The notes under the pieces: model-generated | What the model was told of the DNA's origin: nothing | Database searches by the model: none | The model's input: the letters and a program-made list of their open reading frames with translations, nothing else | From: Hafnia psychrotolerans | GTDB lineage: Bacteria > Pseudomonadota > Gammaproteobacteria > Enterobacterales > Enterobacteriaceae | Direction of reading: 5' to 3' | Length of the DNA stretch: 64,000 nucleotides | Assembly: GCF_014639435.1 (NCBI RefSeq) | Contig: NZ_BMFZ01000001.1 | Coordinates: forward strand, 48,748 to 112,747 | Program-made: the position numbers and the translations under genes | Part shown: in pieces, positions 46,901 to 55,226 of the stretch | Layout: the number at the start of each line of letters is the position of its first letter | How positions within the stretch are numbered: position 1 is the stretch's first letter

Positions 46901-47863
46901 ACGCTGTTCGGGCGTTTATTGCAATGTGAACAGGTCTTTGCCGATGACGACTTTTTCGCACTCGGTGGACATTCGCTGCTGGCAATGCGCTTAGCCGCTG
47001 AACTGCGGCGTGAACTCGGCAAACCCGTGTCGGTCGGGCAGGTGATGGTGGCATCGCGGGTAGAACAACTGGCGCAGCTACTGGCCGAAGATCGCACGCA
47101 GGAAGAGGCGGACCGCAGCGGTTTTGATACGCTGTTGCCGCTGCGCATCAGCCGTGGCCCGATCCTCTTCTGTCTGCATCCGGCGTCCGGTTTTGCCTGG
47201 CAGTTCAGCGTACTGCCGCGCTACCTGGACGAACACTGGTCTGTGGTGGGCATTCAGTCGCCACATCCTGATGGCCCGCTGGCCGTCAGCCAGGATATGG
47301 AACAGGTATGTGATGCTCACCTGCAAACGGTCGTCAACATGCAGCCGCATGGCCCTTACCATTTCATCGGTTATTCACTTGGCGGGACGCTGGCACAGGG
47401 CATTGCGGCCCGCCTGCAAGCCAGAGGGGAAGAGGTGGCGTTTCTCGGGTTGCTGGACACCTACCCGCCGGAAACCCAGAGCTGGGATGTGATGCTGGAT
47501 GACAACGTGTTGCAGGAGATCCAGCGCGAACGCCAGCAGTTCAGGGCGGCTTCAGAGCAGACACTGGATGGCGAACAGAGCGAGGCCCGCCAGACCATGT
47601 TCGATCATATTGAGGCCAACTATGCGGATTCAGTGCGCCTGTTGTCGGCGACCCACACCGCGCGCTTCCACGGACAGGCCACGCTGTTTGTCGCGCGGCA
47701 AACGTTGCAGGAAGGGATGGACGTACAACAAACCTGGGCGAAATACGTTGATGCCTTGCAGGTTCACGAACTGGACTGTGCGCACGTAGATATTGTCTCC
47801 CCGGCTTCGTTCAACGTCCTTGGGCCGTTGCTCAATCGTGTCTTAAGAACCTTAACGACGTAA
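43910..47863 (+). CDS. entF: Enterobactin synthase component F (NRPS)
   Basis: 1317 residues from the GTG at 43910 (AGGAG SD); an upstream ATG at 43796 is in frame but runs inside ybdZ. Domain order C-A-T-TE as in E. coli EntF (1293). Condensation: YHHIQVDG with His149-His150. Adenylation: LIFTSGSTGRPKGVVV, and the specificity region FDVSVWEFFWP with LHFVPSM, which fits serine activation. Carrier: DDFFALGGHSLLAMRL, phosphopantetheine site Ser1022. Thioesterase: GYSLGGT, Ser1156. It activates serine, condenses it with dihydroxybenzoate from EntB and cyclises three units. Confidence 0.96.
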   Translation: MSETSRLAPRKGVTTAMPLVAAQPGIWMADQLSPHGNAYTVAHYIDINGSLDTGDMMQAIVQGLAEADTLHMRYEEQDGFAWQSPQSPASAFQPECLDLRESANPEHAALNLMRQDLAAELRILSGKILHRHVLIRIADARWFWYQRYHHIQVDGFSFTAIARRIATLYTARRQGQTPEPTPFVPFREVVEEYQQYQQGPAFARDAQFWREKAATLPAPATLCPQPLTGQVPSVRLHRLSCDCNARQLASLIAMAPEDALTASDIAIALVVLWVSRLSGQTDFCGGFIFMRRMGSAALCATGPVINVLPVAMNVAPTHRLAELAVSLRNELKKVRRHQRYDAEQISRDMGIAGDARPLYGTVFNFKMFDYHIDFDGVAGTTHDLASGPVRDLEIALHIGDRGALTVDLQANAERYDRDELEAHLQRLPLLLSQFAADTALPIGAANLLSDADRQLLERVNNTAHPVVKSTLSQQLAEQAERTPHAPALADQHHQFSYAQTRAQVVALAQQLTKQGVIRGDIVAVALPRSVFLSLALMAIVEVGAAYLPLDTGYPDERLRMMLEDASPRLIITHPDQLARFADQGRILLVDKPFPPDAVAALPVNAPTPEHAAYLIFTSGSTGRPKGVVVGHQAIVNRLLWMQDRYPLTCQDVVLQKTPCSFDVSVWEFFWPLMVGARLVMAPPEAHRDPESLLNLIEQHQVTTLHFVPSMLAAFVAALDTPQAVAQCASLKQVFCSGEALPTELCRLWQRKTGVPLHNLYGPTEAAVDVSWHPAWGDALAAVNGANVPIGLPVWNTGLRILDARLQPVPPGVAGDLYLTGDQLAQGYLGRPELTASRFVADPFGQGGRMYRTGDVARWLPDGAVEYLGRSDDQLKIRGQRIELSDIDHALLSLPGVQQAVTHATVLGAVSSDATCGDARQLVGYLVAQPGVTLDAGSLLAALAERLPAHMVPVVLVTLDALPLSANGKLDRKALPPPQSATNLCGREPLPGIESTIATLFGRLLQCEQVFADDDFFALGGHSLLAMRLAAELRRELGKPVSVGQVMVASRVEQLAQLLAEDRTQEEADRSGFDTLLPLRISRGPILFCLHPASGFAWQFSVLPRYLDEHWSVVGIQSPHPDGPLAVSQDMEQVCDAHLQTVVNMQPHGPYHFIGYSLGGTLAQGIAARLQARGEEVAFLGLLDTYPPETQSWDVMLDDNVLQEIQRERQQFRAASEQTLDGEQSEARQTMFDHIEANYADSVRLLSATHTARFHGQATLFVARQTLQEGMDVQQTWAKYVDALQVHELDCAHVDIVSPASFNVLGPLLNRVLRTLTT

Positions 47864-47870
47864 CCTTAGG

Positions 47871-48701
47871 TCAATCAGGGCGGCGTATCGCTGGGGAGGG
47901 TTCTCTTCCCAGCGGTACCACTAGCGGCGTATGCGAAACGGGATCGTCGATGATCATACAGCGTAGACCGAATACGGCTTCAATCAGTGTGGTGGTCACA
48001 ATTTCTGCCGGTGATCCTTGGGCGACAATCTTGCCCTCGCGCATGGCGATCAAGTGCGTGGCATAACGGCAGGCGTGGTTGAGATCATGCAACACCACCA
48101 CCAGCGTGCGGCCCAGATTACGGTTGAGATCCTGCATTAATTCCAGCAAATCAATCTGATGAGTGATATCCAGCCAAGTGGTCGGCTCATCGAGTAACAA
48201 CAGCGGTGTTTGCTGAGCCAGCACCATGGCTATCCACACCCGTTGGCGCTGTCCGCCTGACAGGGTATCGACGGCACGATCCGCCAGCTCGCTGATACCC
48301 GTTGCCTGCATGGCTTCACTGACCGCCAGCCGGTCAGCCTCTTTCCAGCGGCTGAACATCCGTTGATGCGGATAACGGCCACGGCCAACCAAATCTTCTA
48401 CCAAAATATCGCCGGGCGCGACCGAGCTTTGCGGCAACAACCCGAGTTCACGCGCCACCTCTTTGGTCGCGTAGTCGCTTATCTGTCGGCCATTGAGCAG
48501 CACAGTGCCAGATTGCGGTGAAATCAGGCGACTCAACGTACGTAAAAGAGTCGATTTTCCACAGGCATTAGGACCGATAATCACGGTCAGTTCGCCGTGT
48601 GGAATGGTGATATTCAGATCCTCTATCACCACTTTTTTGTCATAGCTTAGGGTTAGATTTTCACCCCGCAGCGGGGCGTTATGGTGTTTTTGCGTCATCA
48701 T
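47871..48701 (-). CDS. fepC: Ferric enterobactin ABC transporter ATPase
   Basis: 276 residues. Walker A IGPNACGKSTLLR, signature LSGGQRQRV, Walker B LLLDEPTTWLD, H-loop VLHDLNHA; the siderophore/vitamin B12 ATPase type. Last gene of fepDGC, overlapping fepG by 4 nt. Converges on entF with only 7 nt between the stops and no terminator visible. Confidence 0.96.
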   Translation of the reverse strand: MMTQKHHNAPLRGENLTLSYDKKVVIEDLNITIPHGELTVIIGPNACGKSTLLRTLSRLISPQSGTVLLNGRQISDYATKEVARELGLLPQSSVAPGDILVEDLVGRGRYPHQRMFSRWKEADRLAVSEAMQATGISELADRAVDTLSGGQRQRVWIAMVLAQQTPLLLLDEPTTWLDITHQIDLLELMQDLNRNLGRTLVVVLHDLNHACRYATHLIAMREGKIVAQGSPAEIVTTTLIEAVFGLRCMIIDDPVSHTPLVVPLGREPSPAIRRPD

Positions 48702-49726
48702 TTTCTGCGCGACTCACGAATTAATAATCCAATCAGATAAATGCCGCCGAGACTGACGGTCAGCACACCGACCGGCAACTGGTAAGGTAAGAACAGGCGC
48801 TGTGTCGCGACGTCTGCTGCCAGCAACAGCAGTGCGCCGGTCAGGCCAGCAATGAGCAGCGGCTGTGACTGATTGGGACACAACCGGCGGGCAATTTGCG
48901 GGGCAACCAGCGCGATAAAGGAGATCGGCCCGGCGACCGCAGTGGCGGCGGCAGTCAGGGCCACGCCCGTCAGCATCAACAGCAGCCGCGAGCGTTCTAC
49001 CGGCACACCCAGCGCACGGGCCATATCATCGCCCATCTCCAGCAAATGCATACGCCGCGAGAGCATGAGCGCCAGTCCCCAGGCCAGAATAATCAGGCCC
49101 ACTACCGGGAGGCTTTTAGCCCAGGTCATACCGTTCAGCGAACCTGCGCTCCATAACCCGGCCGCCAGTGCTGACTCCAGCGAGGCCGAAATCACCAGCC
49201 AGGTGTTGCCAGCCACGAGCAGCGCACGTATGGCGATACCCACAATAATCAGGCGGAAGGTTTCAACCCCGTTACGCCACGCCAGCAGGTAGACCAGTAA
49301 GGCTGTCAGCAGGCCGCCAGTCATCGCGCCTGCGGTAATGCCCAGCATCGAGCTATTGAACAACACGATCGCCACCAGTACGCCACTGTAGGCACCGGTA
49401 TTGAAGCCAATCACATCCGGGCTGCCGAGGGGATTACGCATCAGCGACTGAAAAATTGCCCCGCTGGCCGCCAGCGCCGCGCCCAAAATCAACGCCATCG
49501 TTACGCGGGGCAGCCGCCACTGGGTGACAATAACCGTTAGATTATGTGGCCCTTCTCCGTGCAGGGCGTTAATCACCTGCATCGGGCTAAGTGAGAGCGT
49601 GCCGCTGCCCAGCCCGTATATCGCCAATATCACGCAGAGGATCATGAGGCATAAGATCGTGAGTATTTGTCGCGAAAATGGCGCTATCTTGCGCGAAGGT
49701 GGTGTGGTTGAAATGAAGCTTGTCAT
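48698..49726 (-). CDS. fepG: Ferric enterobactin permease FepG
   Basis: 342 residues with about ten predicted membrane segments (FecCD family). GAALAASGAIFQSLMRNPLGSPDVIGFNTGA is the family signature. The start codon shares one base with the fepD stop (TAATG), and the end overlaps fepC by 4 nt. With FepD it forms the inner-membrane channel. Confidence 0.95.
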   Translation of the reverse strand: MTSFISTTPPSRKIAPFSRQILTILCLMILCVILAIYGLGSGTLSLSPMQVINALHGEGPHNLTVIVTQWRLPRVTMALILGAALAASGAIFQSLMRNPLGSPDVIGFNTGAYSGVLVAIVLFNSSMLGITAGAMTGGLLTALLVYLLAWRNGVETFRLIIVGIAIRALLVAGNTWLVISASLESALAAGLWSAGSLNGMTWAKSLPVVGLIILAWGLALMLSRRMHLLEMGDDMARALGVPVERSRLLLMLTGVALTAAATAVAGPISFIALVAPQIARRLCPNQSQPLLIAGLTGALLLLAADVATQRLFLPYQLPVGVLTVSLGGIYLIGLLIRESRRK

Positions 49727-50799
49727 TATGAACCCCGCTTCATCAGCGCACGGTTACGCACCAGCACAATCAGCACCGGTGCGCCGATAAAGGCTGTCAC
49801 GATAGAGACGCGGAGTTCGCCCGGTATCAGCAACCGTCCGACAATATCGGCCGTCAGCAGTAAAATCGGCGTCAGTACCAGCGTCCAGGGCAGCATCCAG
49901 CGTGGATCTGAGCCCGCCATGTGGCGTGCGATGTGCGGCATGATGAGGCCAACGAAGGCAATCGGCCCGACCGCCGCCGTGGCACTGCCGCACAGTAATG
50001 TCACGGCCAGCAGACCGCACAGCTGGGTAGGAATAATGCGGGTCCCCAGCGCTGTCGCAAGATCACTTCCCATGCTCAGGTTATTCAGGGCACGGGTCAT
50101 CAGCAGCGTGAGGAAGGCTCCGCTGAGGATCGGCAATGTTACCGCGTGGATCACCGCCATACTGCGGATATCCAACGAGCCAGCCTGCCAGAAACGCAGT
50201 TGATCAAACACCAAAGGATTGAGCAGGGAGAGCCCTGAGCTAAAACCTTCCAGCACGGCACCGAGCGCCACGCCCGCTAGCGTCAGGCGTATCGGGCTGA
50301 CCTTGCCGCCACCGATAGCGCCGATCAACGCCACCATCAGCGTCGCGACCAGCGCACCGGCAAAGGCAAACCATAAATACTGGCTGACGTCGACGGCGCC
50401 GAAAAAGGTGATGCCCAGCACCACGGCAAAACCGGCACCGGCGTTGACGCCAAGAATCCCGGGATCGGCCAGCGGATTGCGGGTGAGGATTTGCATCAGT
50501 GCGCCGGAAAGTCCCAGCGCCACGCCTGCCAACAGCCCGGCCAGCGTGCGTGGCAAACGAGCATCATGGATGATCACGCAGTCAGGCTGGGTGCACTGGC
50601 CCTGCAAAGCGGCGATCGTGGTATGCAGCGGGATGGATTTTGCGCCAACGGAGAGGCTGAGGAAAATAACCAGCGCCAGCCCGGCAATGGCCAACAACAT
50701 ACAGACAGCGCGGCGCAGGAATGCCTGCGAGGTGGCAGGTTGCCGCTGTTGTGGTGTGGGGCAAAGCTTGTGAGGTTTAGCGGTTAGAAGCCGTGACAT
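49726..50799 (-). CDS. fepD: Ferric enterobactin permease FepD
   Basis: 357 residues from the ATG at 50799; a TTG at 50817 would add six residues. FecCD-type permease: LLAGVALGLSGALMQILTRNPLADPGILGVNAGAG, and GPIAFVGLIMPHIAR near the C terminus. The N terminus is longer than in E. coli FepD (334). First gene of fepDGC, divergent from entS across a Fur box. Confidence 0.95.
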   Translation of the reverse strand: MSRLLTAKPHKLCPTPQQRQPATSQAFLRRAVCMLLAIAGLALVIFLSLSVGAKSIPLHTTIAALQGQCTQPDCVIIHDARLPRTLAGLLAGVALGLSGALMQILTRNPLADPGILGVNAGAGFAVVLGITFFGAVDVSQYLWFAFAGALVATLMVALIGAIGGGKVSPIRLTLAGVALGAVLEGFSSGLSLLNPLVFDQLRFWQAGSLDIRSMAVIHAVTLPILSGAFLTLLMTRALNNLSMGSDLATALGTRIIPTQLCGLLAVTLLCGSATAAVGPIAFVGLIMPHIARHMAGSDPRWMLPWTLVLTPILLLTADIVGRLLIPGELRVSIVTAFIGAPVLIVLVRNRALMKRGS

Positions 50800-50828
50800 A
50801 GTAAGGAAAGATACCAAAGTTAATCTGA

Positions 50829-50849
50829 ATGATATTTATTATCATTATC
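50829..50849. promoter_or_regulatory. Fur box between fepD and entS
   Basis: ATGATATTTATTATCATTATC contains overlapping Fur units (complement GATAATGATAATAAATATC). Same divergent layout as in E. coli. Confidence 0.82.
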
Positions 50850-50934
50850 TATTGCGTTTGACTATGGTAGCATGAGTTCTCTCTCAATAGCATCACTCCG
50901 ACTGTGCCTTTTACTGGTTTAAGACAATTTTATA

Positions 50935-52155
50935 ATGAATAAACCCTCGATTTTGCTCGACTTTTCCCTGCTGAAAACCCATGCCACTTTCCGTGCCGTC
51001 TTCTGCGCCCGCTTTATTTCGATTCTGGCATTGGGTCTGCTGGGTATTGCGGTGCCGGTACAAATTCAGGCCATGACGGGTTCCACGCTGTTGGTGGGGT
51101 TGTCGGTTACCTTGGCTGGAAGCGGCATGTTTGTTGGTCTGTTGATGGGCGGCGTGATGGCCGACCGCTATGAGCGTCGTCGCTTGATCTTGTTTGCGCG
51201 CAGCACCTGCGGGCTGGGGTTTATCGGGTTGTGTATCAATGCGGCTTTGCCTGCGCCCTCGCTGACCCTGATCTATCTGCTGGCGGTGTGGGATGGTTTC
51301 TTTGGTGCGGTAGGTGTTACGGCGCTGTTGGCGGCCACGCCCGCGATTGTCGGGCGTGAAAATCTGGTGCAGGCCGGGGCGATCAGCATGCTTACCGTGC
51401 GGTTTGGCTCGATTCTCTCGCCAGCGATTGGCGGGCTGGTGATCGCCAGCGGTGGGGTCGTGTGGAACTACGCTCTGGCGGCGCTCGGTACTGGCCTGAC
51501 GCTGATCCCGCTGCTGCGTTTGCCACAATTGATGCCACCGGTACAAAAACGCGAACATCCGCTGCGGGCGCTGGTGTCCGGCTTCGCCTTCCTGTTGCAG
51601 AACCGGGTGATTGGCATGGTCGCGCTGATTGGTGCACTGCTGACCATGGCAAGCGCGGTGCGTGTGCTCTACCCGGCGCTGTCCGGTCTCTGGCAGGTTA
51701 GCGCGTCTGAGCTGGGGCTGATGTACGCGGCGGTGCCACTGGGTGCGGCTGTTGGTGCACTGACCAGCGGACGGGTGGCGAATGTGGCTCGGCCCGGCTG
51801 GATGCTGCTGATGACGGCCATCGGCGCGTTCGTTGCCATCGGCCTATTCAGCCTGATGCCGTGGTTTGGGCTGGGCTTGGTCTTTTTGGTTATCTTCGGC
51901 TATCTCAGCGCTATTAATGCGTTGCTGCAATATGCGCTAATCCAGAACCTGACGCCGGATGATTTCCTTGGCCGGATTAACGGCTTGTGGACCGCGCAGA
52001 ACGTCACTGGCGATGCCATCGGTGCGTTGCTGCTCGGCGCGATGGGCTCAGTGATGTTACCCGCGATGACCACCGCAAGTTTCGGTTTCTCTGCTGCGGT
52101 TCTCGGCGTGGTGCTGGCGTTTGCGATGCGGGCGTTACGAGATACCGTTAACTGA
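50935..52155 (+). CDS. entS: Enterobactin exporter
   Basis: 406 residues, major facilitator superfamily, about twelve membrane segments. It resembles E. coli EntS from the first residues ([92 protein letters not shown]). Exports the siderophore to the periplasm. In E. coli fepB follows on the opposite strand; here a toxin-antitoxin pair is inserted in between. Confidence 0.95.
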   Translation: MNKPSILLDFSLLKTHATFRAVFCARFISILALGLLGIAVPVQIQAMTGSTLLVGLSVTLAGSGMFVGLLMGGVMADRYERRRLILFARSTCGLGFIGLCINAALPAPSLTLIYLLAVWDGFFGAVGVTALLAATPAIVGRENLVQAGAISMLTVRFGSILSPAIGGLVIASGGVVWNYALAALGTGLTLIPLLRLPQLMPPVQKREHPLRALVSGFAFLLQNRVIGMVALIGALLTMASAVRVLYPALSGLWQVSASELGLMYAAVPLGAAVGALTSGRVANVARPGWMLLMTAIGAFVAIGLFSLMPWFGLGLVFLVIFGYLSAINALLQYALIQNLTPDDFLGRINGLWTAQNVTGDAIGALLLGAMGSVMLPAMTTASFGFSAAVLGVVLAFAMRALRDTVN

Positions 52156-52197
52156 GTGCGCTTCCAGCCAAAAAAAACCAACATCATCCTGGGTAAT

Positions 52198-52458
52198 TCA
52201 GATATTGGTGTAATGATATCGGCAGCCCACTACGGTGACAGTATCACCCTCTACCCAGTACACCAGGCGGTGCTCCTGCGTTATCCTGCGCGACCATAGC
52301 GGCTTTTTATGTTTAAGGGCTTCCGGCTTGCCGATGCCTTTAAAAGGTGTTTCTGCGGTATTGCGTAACAGCTCCAGAATCTTATCGCGGGTCTTCGGGT
52401 TTACCTCGGCCCAGTAGTCATAATCCTCTTTCGCCTTATGGGTAAAAACGACATTCAT
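52198..52458 (-). CDS. yoeB: YoeB/Txe-family mRNA interferase toxin
   Basis: 86 residues. The C-terminal RelE-fold core TPFKGIGKPEALKHK, LWSRRITQEHRLVYWV and GCRYHY contains the catalytic Glu, Arg, His and Tyr of YoeB, a ribosome-dependent mRNA endonuclease. Its start overlaps the antitoxin stop by 4 nt (ATGA). All active-site residues are present, so it is probably functional. Confidence 0.95.
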   Translation of the reverse strand: MNVVFTHKAKEDYDYWAEVNPKTRDKILELLRNTAETPFKGIGKPEALKHKKPLWSRRITQEHRLVYWVEGDTVTVVGCRYHYTNI

Positions 52459-52718
52459 TTAAAAGTTCCGGCCGAAAGGTCGAAAGGTATTACTTCGCCG
52501 CGTTCGGCCTGCGCGATGCTTTCCATCAGGTGCGCGGCGTTCGCTGGATTGCTAAACAGGTGAAGCGTTTCCTGCATGGCAGACCATTCGGATTCTGCAA
52601 TCAGAATGACATTTTCAGCGCCCTGCCGTGTGACCATGATCGGGGCGCGGCTTGCGCTTACCTCGTCCAGGACGGGCGCTAAGGTCTGGCGTAATTCGGT
52701 GCTGGTAAGTGTGTGCAT
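52455..52718 (-). CDS. yefM: YefM/Axe-family antitoxin
   Basis: 87 residues from the ATG at 52718 (CGGAG SD); the longer frame from 52793 would cover the operator. Phd/YefM N-terminal DNA-binding domain (STELRQTLAPVLDEVSASRAPIMVTRQGAENVILIAESEW) and a C-terminal toxin-binding tail. It represses its own promoter together with the toxin, as known for the family. Confidence 0.93.
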   Translation of the reverse strand: MHTLTSTELRQTLAPVLDEVSASRAPIMVTRQGAENVILIAESEWSAMQETLHLFSNPANAAHLMESIAQAERGEVIPFDLSAGTFK

Positions 52719-52732
52719 AGTATTTCTCCGTA

Positions 52733-52766
52733 TGTACATGATTCTGTACGTACGTATTATGGTACA
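52733..52766. promoter_or_regulatory. yefM-yoeB operator region
   Basis: TGTACA (52733-52738) and TGTACG (52745-52750) are followed by TACGTA and GGTACA. TGTACA cores spaced about 12 nt apart are the known binding elements of YefM-YoeB. They lie 15-48 nt upstream of the antitoxin start. Confidence 0.65.
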
Positions 52767-52842
52767 CATCCAGGAGCGGTGCAACCGGCACATTTTAACG
52801 ACAGTCTCATGCTGGGGCAGCCGGGCGCGCCCTCCGATACAG

Positions 52843-53811
52843 TTAGTGAGAAATAAACAGCGTTTCCAGCCGTGTTAGCAGGTTACTGGCGCTGTAATAG
52901 TCCAGGCGGAAAGTGTCATTGCCGAGCGGATAAACCTGTTGGTTTTTCACCGCCGGAAGGTGGGCCAGAAAGCGGTTGCTCATTAGCCGCTGTTTGTCAC
53001 TGTTATCACCAGCAAACAGCAGCAGTGTTTGGCCATTCAGTCCTTCAGCCAGGTTTTCACCGCTCAGTTGCACAATGTCTTTGCGTACGCCCTGGCTCTG
53101 GCTGCCATGCAGGCTGGCGGGAAGTTCGGCCAGAGTAAAGCCCAGTTGGTGCAGCAGTTGCCCCTGCGGTGAGGCGGCAGTCCACAGATTAGCTGACTGA
53201 CCCTCCGGGCGGTAGACCAGCGCGGAGACGGGTTGAGCGGGTAATGCCAGCTCGGCTTTAAGCTTTTTGACTCTCTCGTCAAACTGCTTCACGGTGGCTT
53301 TGGCCTGCGCTTCATGGCCGGTGGCTTCACCGAGTTGTCGTGCCAGCTCCTGCCAGCTTTTGTCGTCATAGTTGACCACCAGTACCGGTGCAATGGCGGC
53401 AAGCTGATCGTAAAGTTTGAGGGCCGAATCTCCGCCTGTGGCCGACATGATAATCAGGTCCGGCGCTTGCCCGGCGATGGCTTCGGCGTTGGGTTCACCG
53501 ATATACAACCGTTGCACGTTGCGCTCAGCCGCAATCTGGCTCCACTGATTTAAATACCCTTGCGCGTCAGCGATACGGCTGTTGGGCGTGGTCGCGCCGC
53601 TGGCAATAACCGGCGCGTCAATCGCGAGCAAAGTGCCGGTGACGGTCACGCTAGTAGAGACAATGCGTTGCGGTGGTTGGTTGAGCGTGACGATGCCGTG
53701 CTCGGTTTTAATCTCTCGTGGCCATCCCACCGAGGCAGCGATGCAAGTTTGCATCAGTAATGCCAAAACCGCCGCAGACAGGCTGAGACGTTGAAATAGA
53801 GTGTTCTTCAT
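52843..53811 (-). CDS. fepB: Ferric enterobactin-binding periplasmic protein
   Basis: 322 residues from the ATG at 53811 (AAGGA SD); a TTG three codons upstream is also open. Sec signal peptide to about residue 25, then a type III periplasmic binding fold ([69 protein letters not shown]). Delivers ferric enterobactin from FepA to FepDG. Divergent from entC. Confidence 0.93.
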   Translation of the reverse strand: MKNTLFQRLSLSAAVLALLMQTCIAASVGWPREIKTEHGIVTLNQPPQRIVSTSVTVTGTLLAIDAPVIASGATTPNSRIADAQGYLNQWSQIAAERNVQRLYIGEPNAEAIAGQAPDLIIMSATGGDSALKLYDQLAAIAPVLVVNYDDKSWQELARQLGEATGHEAQAKATVKQFDERVKKLKAELALPAQPVSALVYRPEGQSANLWTAASPQGQLLHQLGFTLAELPASLHGSQSQGVRKDIVQLSGENLAEGLNGQTLLLFAGDNSDKQRLMSNRFLAHLPAVKNQQVYPLGNDTFRLDYYSASNLLTRLETLFISH

Positions 53812-53956
53812 TAATTGCAATCCTTAGTTATTACATGCTGGTATCGCTAATTTCACAGCATGTTCACGCTTAGCATCCCAATCCTAAACGTACAAAACGT
53901 GGTTTACGTTTATTGACAGGCATAAATTCGTCAAGTAGTTTACCTGCAATAAATAC

Positions 53957-53988
53957 AAATGATAATGGTTATTATATGCATTATCATT
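53957..53988. promoter_or_regulatory. Fur boxes between fepB and entC
   Basis: AAATGATAATGGTTATTAT (53957-53975) and GCATTATCATTTT (53979-53991) form overlapping Fur-like units in the divergent promoter; the outermost arms AATGATAATG and CATTATCATT are exact inverted repeats. Confidence 0.82.
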
Positions 53989-54008
53989 TTGTTAACAGGA
54001 GTGAACCA

Positions 54009-55217
54009 ATGGATGCAACAGTGAACATGGTCAACCAGACAAATGAGCGACTCAGAGGCAGTGTTGATAACCCAGCAAATATTTCTCCCACGTCGGGTTT
54101 CTTCTTCACCTCACCATTTCGCAGTCTGGCTACGCAGGGCTGTTTTACTCGCCTGAGCCAGCCTGCCGCGGGCGGTGAATCACTCAATAGTGCGTTCCAG
54201 CAGGCGGTGCAGCAGGCATTTAGCCAGGCACAAGCGGCCGGAATCGCTAATCCAATCCTCTGCGGCGCTATTCCCTTTGATACGCGGCAACCTTCTGCGT
54301 TGTTTGTCCCTCAGCAGGTACAGTGGTTTGACCGGCAGCCATTTCTGCACCGCCAGATCCCTGCCGATGCTGAGTTGCTTGAGATGGTCAGCCAAACCGA
54401 GCATCCGGCGAAAAACGATTTTATGCAGATGGTGTCGTCGGCAGTGAAAGCCACCCGTGACGGCGCGCTCAGCAAGGTGGTGCTTTCACGGTTGTTAGAG
54501 ATTGAGACCCGCCACTCGGTGGATAAACCGGCGCTGATGGCACGGATGATCGAGCAAAATCCGGACGGTTTCCACTTCCATGTTCCGCTGGAGCAGGGCG
54601 CGTTACTCGGTGCCAGCCCCGAATTGCTGCTACGTAAATTGGACAACCATTTTCACTCTACACCGCTGGCGGGTTCAGCCAAACGCAGCAGTGATCCTCA
54701 ACAGGATCAGCATATCAGCCGTCAGTTACTGGCATCGACGAAAGATACCTACGAGCATCACATCGTCACGGAAGGCATGCGCGAGGTACTCGCCGCACGT
54801 TGCCGTCATCTGAATATTCCTCAACAGCCTGAGCTGCTTAGCACGCCGACGCTCTGGCATCTGTCCTCCCCGATTGATGGGGACGTGGCTGATCCGGCTG
54901 AAAATGCACTGTCGCTGGCTTGCCTTTTACACCCGACACCGGCGCTGTGTGGCTCACCGATGTCAACGGCCCGTGAGCTTATCGAACAGCTTGAACCTTT
55001 CGAGCGGGGTCTGTTTGGCGGCATTGTCGGTTGGTGTGATGCACAGGGAAACGGCGAGTGGGTGGTCACGATTCGCTGCGGAACAGTAGTAGACAGGCAG
55101 GTGACTCTTTTTGCTGGTGCGGGCATTGTGCCGGACTCATCCCCAGCCTCTGAATGGGCAGAAACCGGCACCAAACTCACCACCATGCTGCATGCATTTG
55201 GACTGAACCAAAGATAG
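54009..55217 (+). CDS. entC: Isochorismate synthase
   Basis: 402 residues from the ATG at 54009 (AGGAG SD); an open stretch back to 53913 covers the Fur boxes and is rejected. Chorismate-utilising enzyme fold: ALSKVVLSRLLEIET, GFHFHVPLEQGALLGASPELLLRK, STPLAGSAKRSSD, ALSLACLLHPTPALCGSP, and GLFGGIVGWCDAQGNGEWVVTIRC. Converts chorismate to isochorismate, first step of dihydroxybenzoate synthesis. First gene of entCEBAD. Confidence 0.95.
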   Translation: MDATVNMVNQTNERLRGSVDNPANISPTSGFFFTSPFRSLATQGCFTRLSQPAAGGESLNSAFQQAVQQAFSQAQAAGIANPILCGAIPFDTRQPSALFVPQQVQWFDRQPFLHRQIPADAELLEMVSQTEHPAKNDFMQMVSSAVKATRDGALSKVVLSRLLEIETRHSVDKPALMARMIEQNPDGFHFHVPLEQGALLGASPELLLRKLDNHFHSTPLAGSAKRSSDPQQDQHISRQLLASTKDTYEHHIVTEGMREVLAARCRHLNIPQQPELLSTPTLWHLSSPIDGDVADPAENALSLACLLHPTPALCGSPMSTARELIEQLEPFERGLFGGIVGWCDAQGNGEWVVTIRCGTVVDRQVTLFAGAGIVPDSSPASEWAETGTKLTTMLHAFGLNQR

Positions 55218-55226
55218 GAAGTCGTC

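Noticed and set aside
50219..50773. Plus-strand frame of 184 codons
   Set aside because: Antisense to fepD, a clear FecCD permease gene with intact signature.
53913..54008. Upstream start for entC
   Set aside because: The extension translates the Fur-box region; the ATG at 54009 has AGGAG in front and gives the family N terminus.
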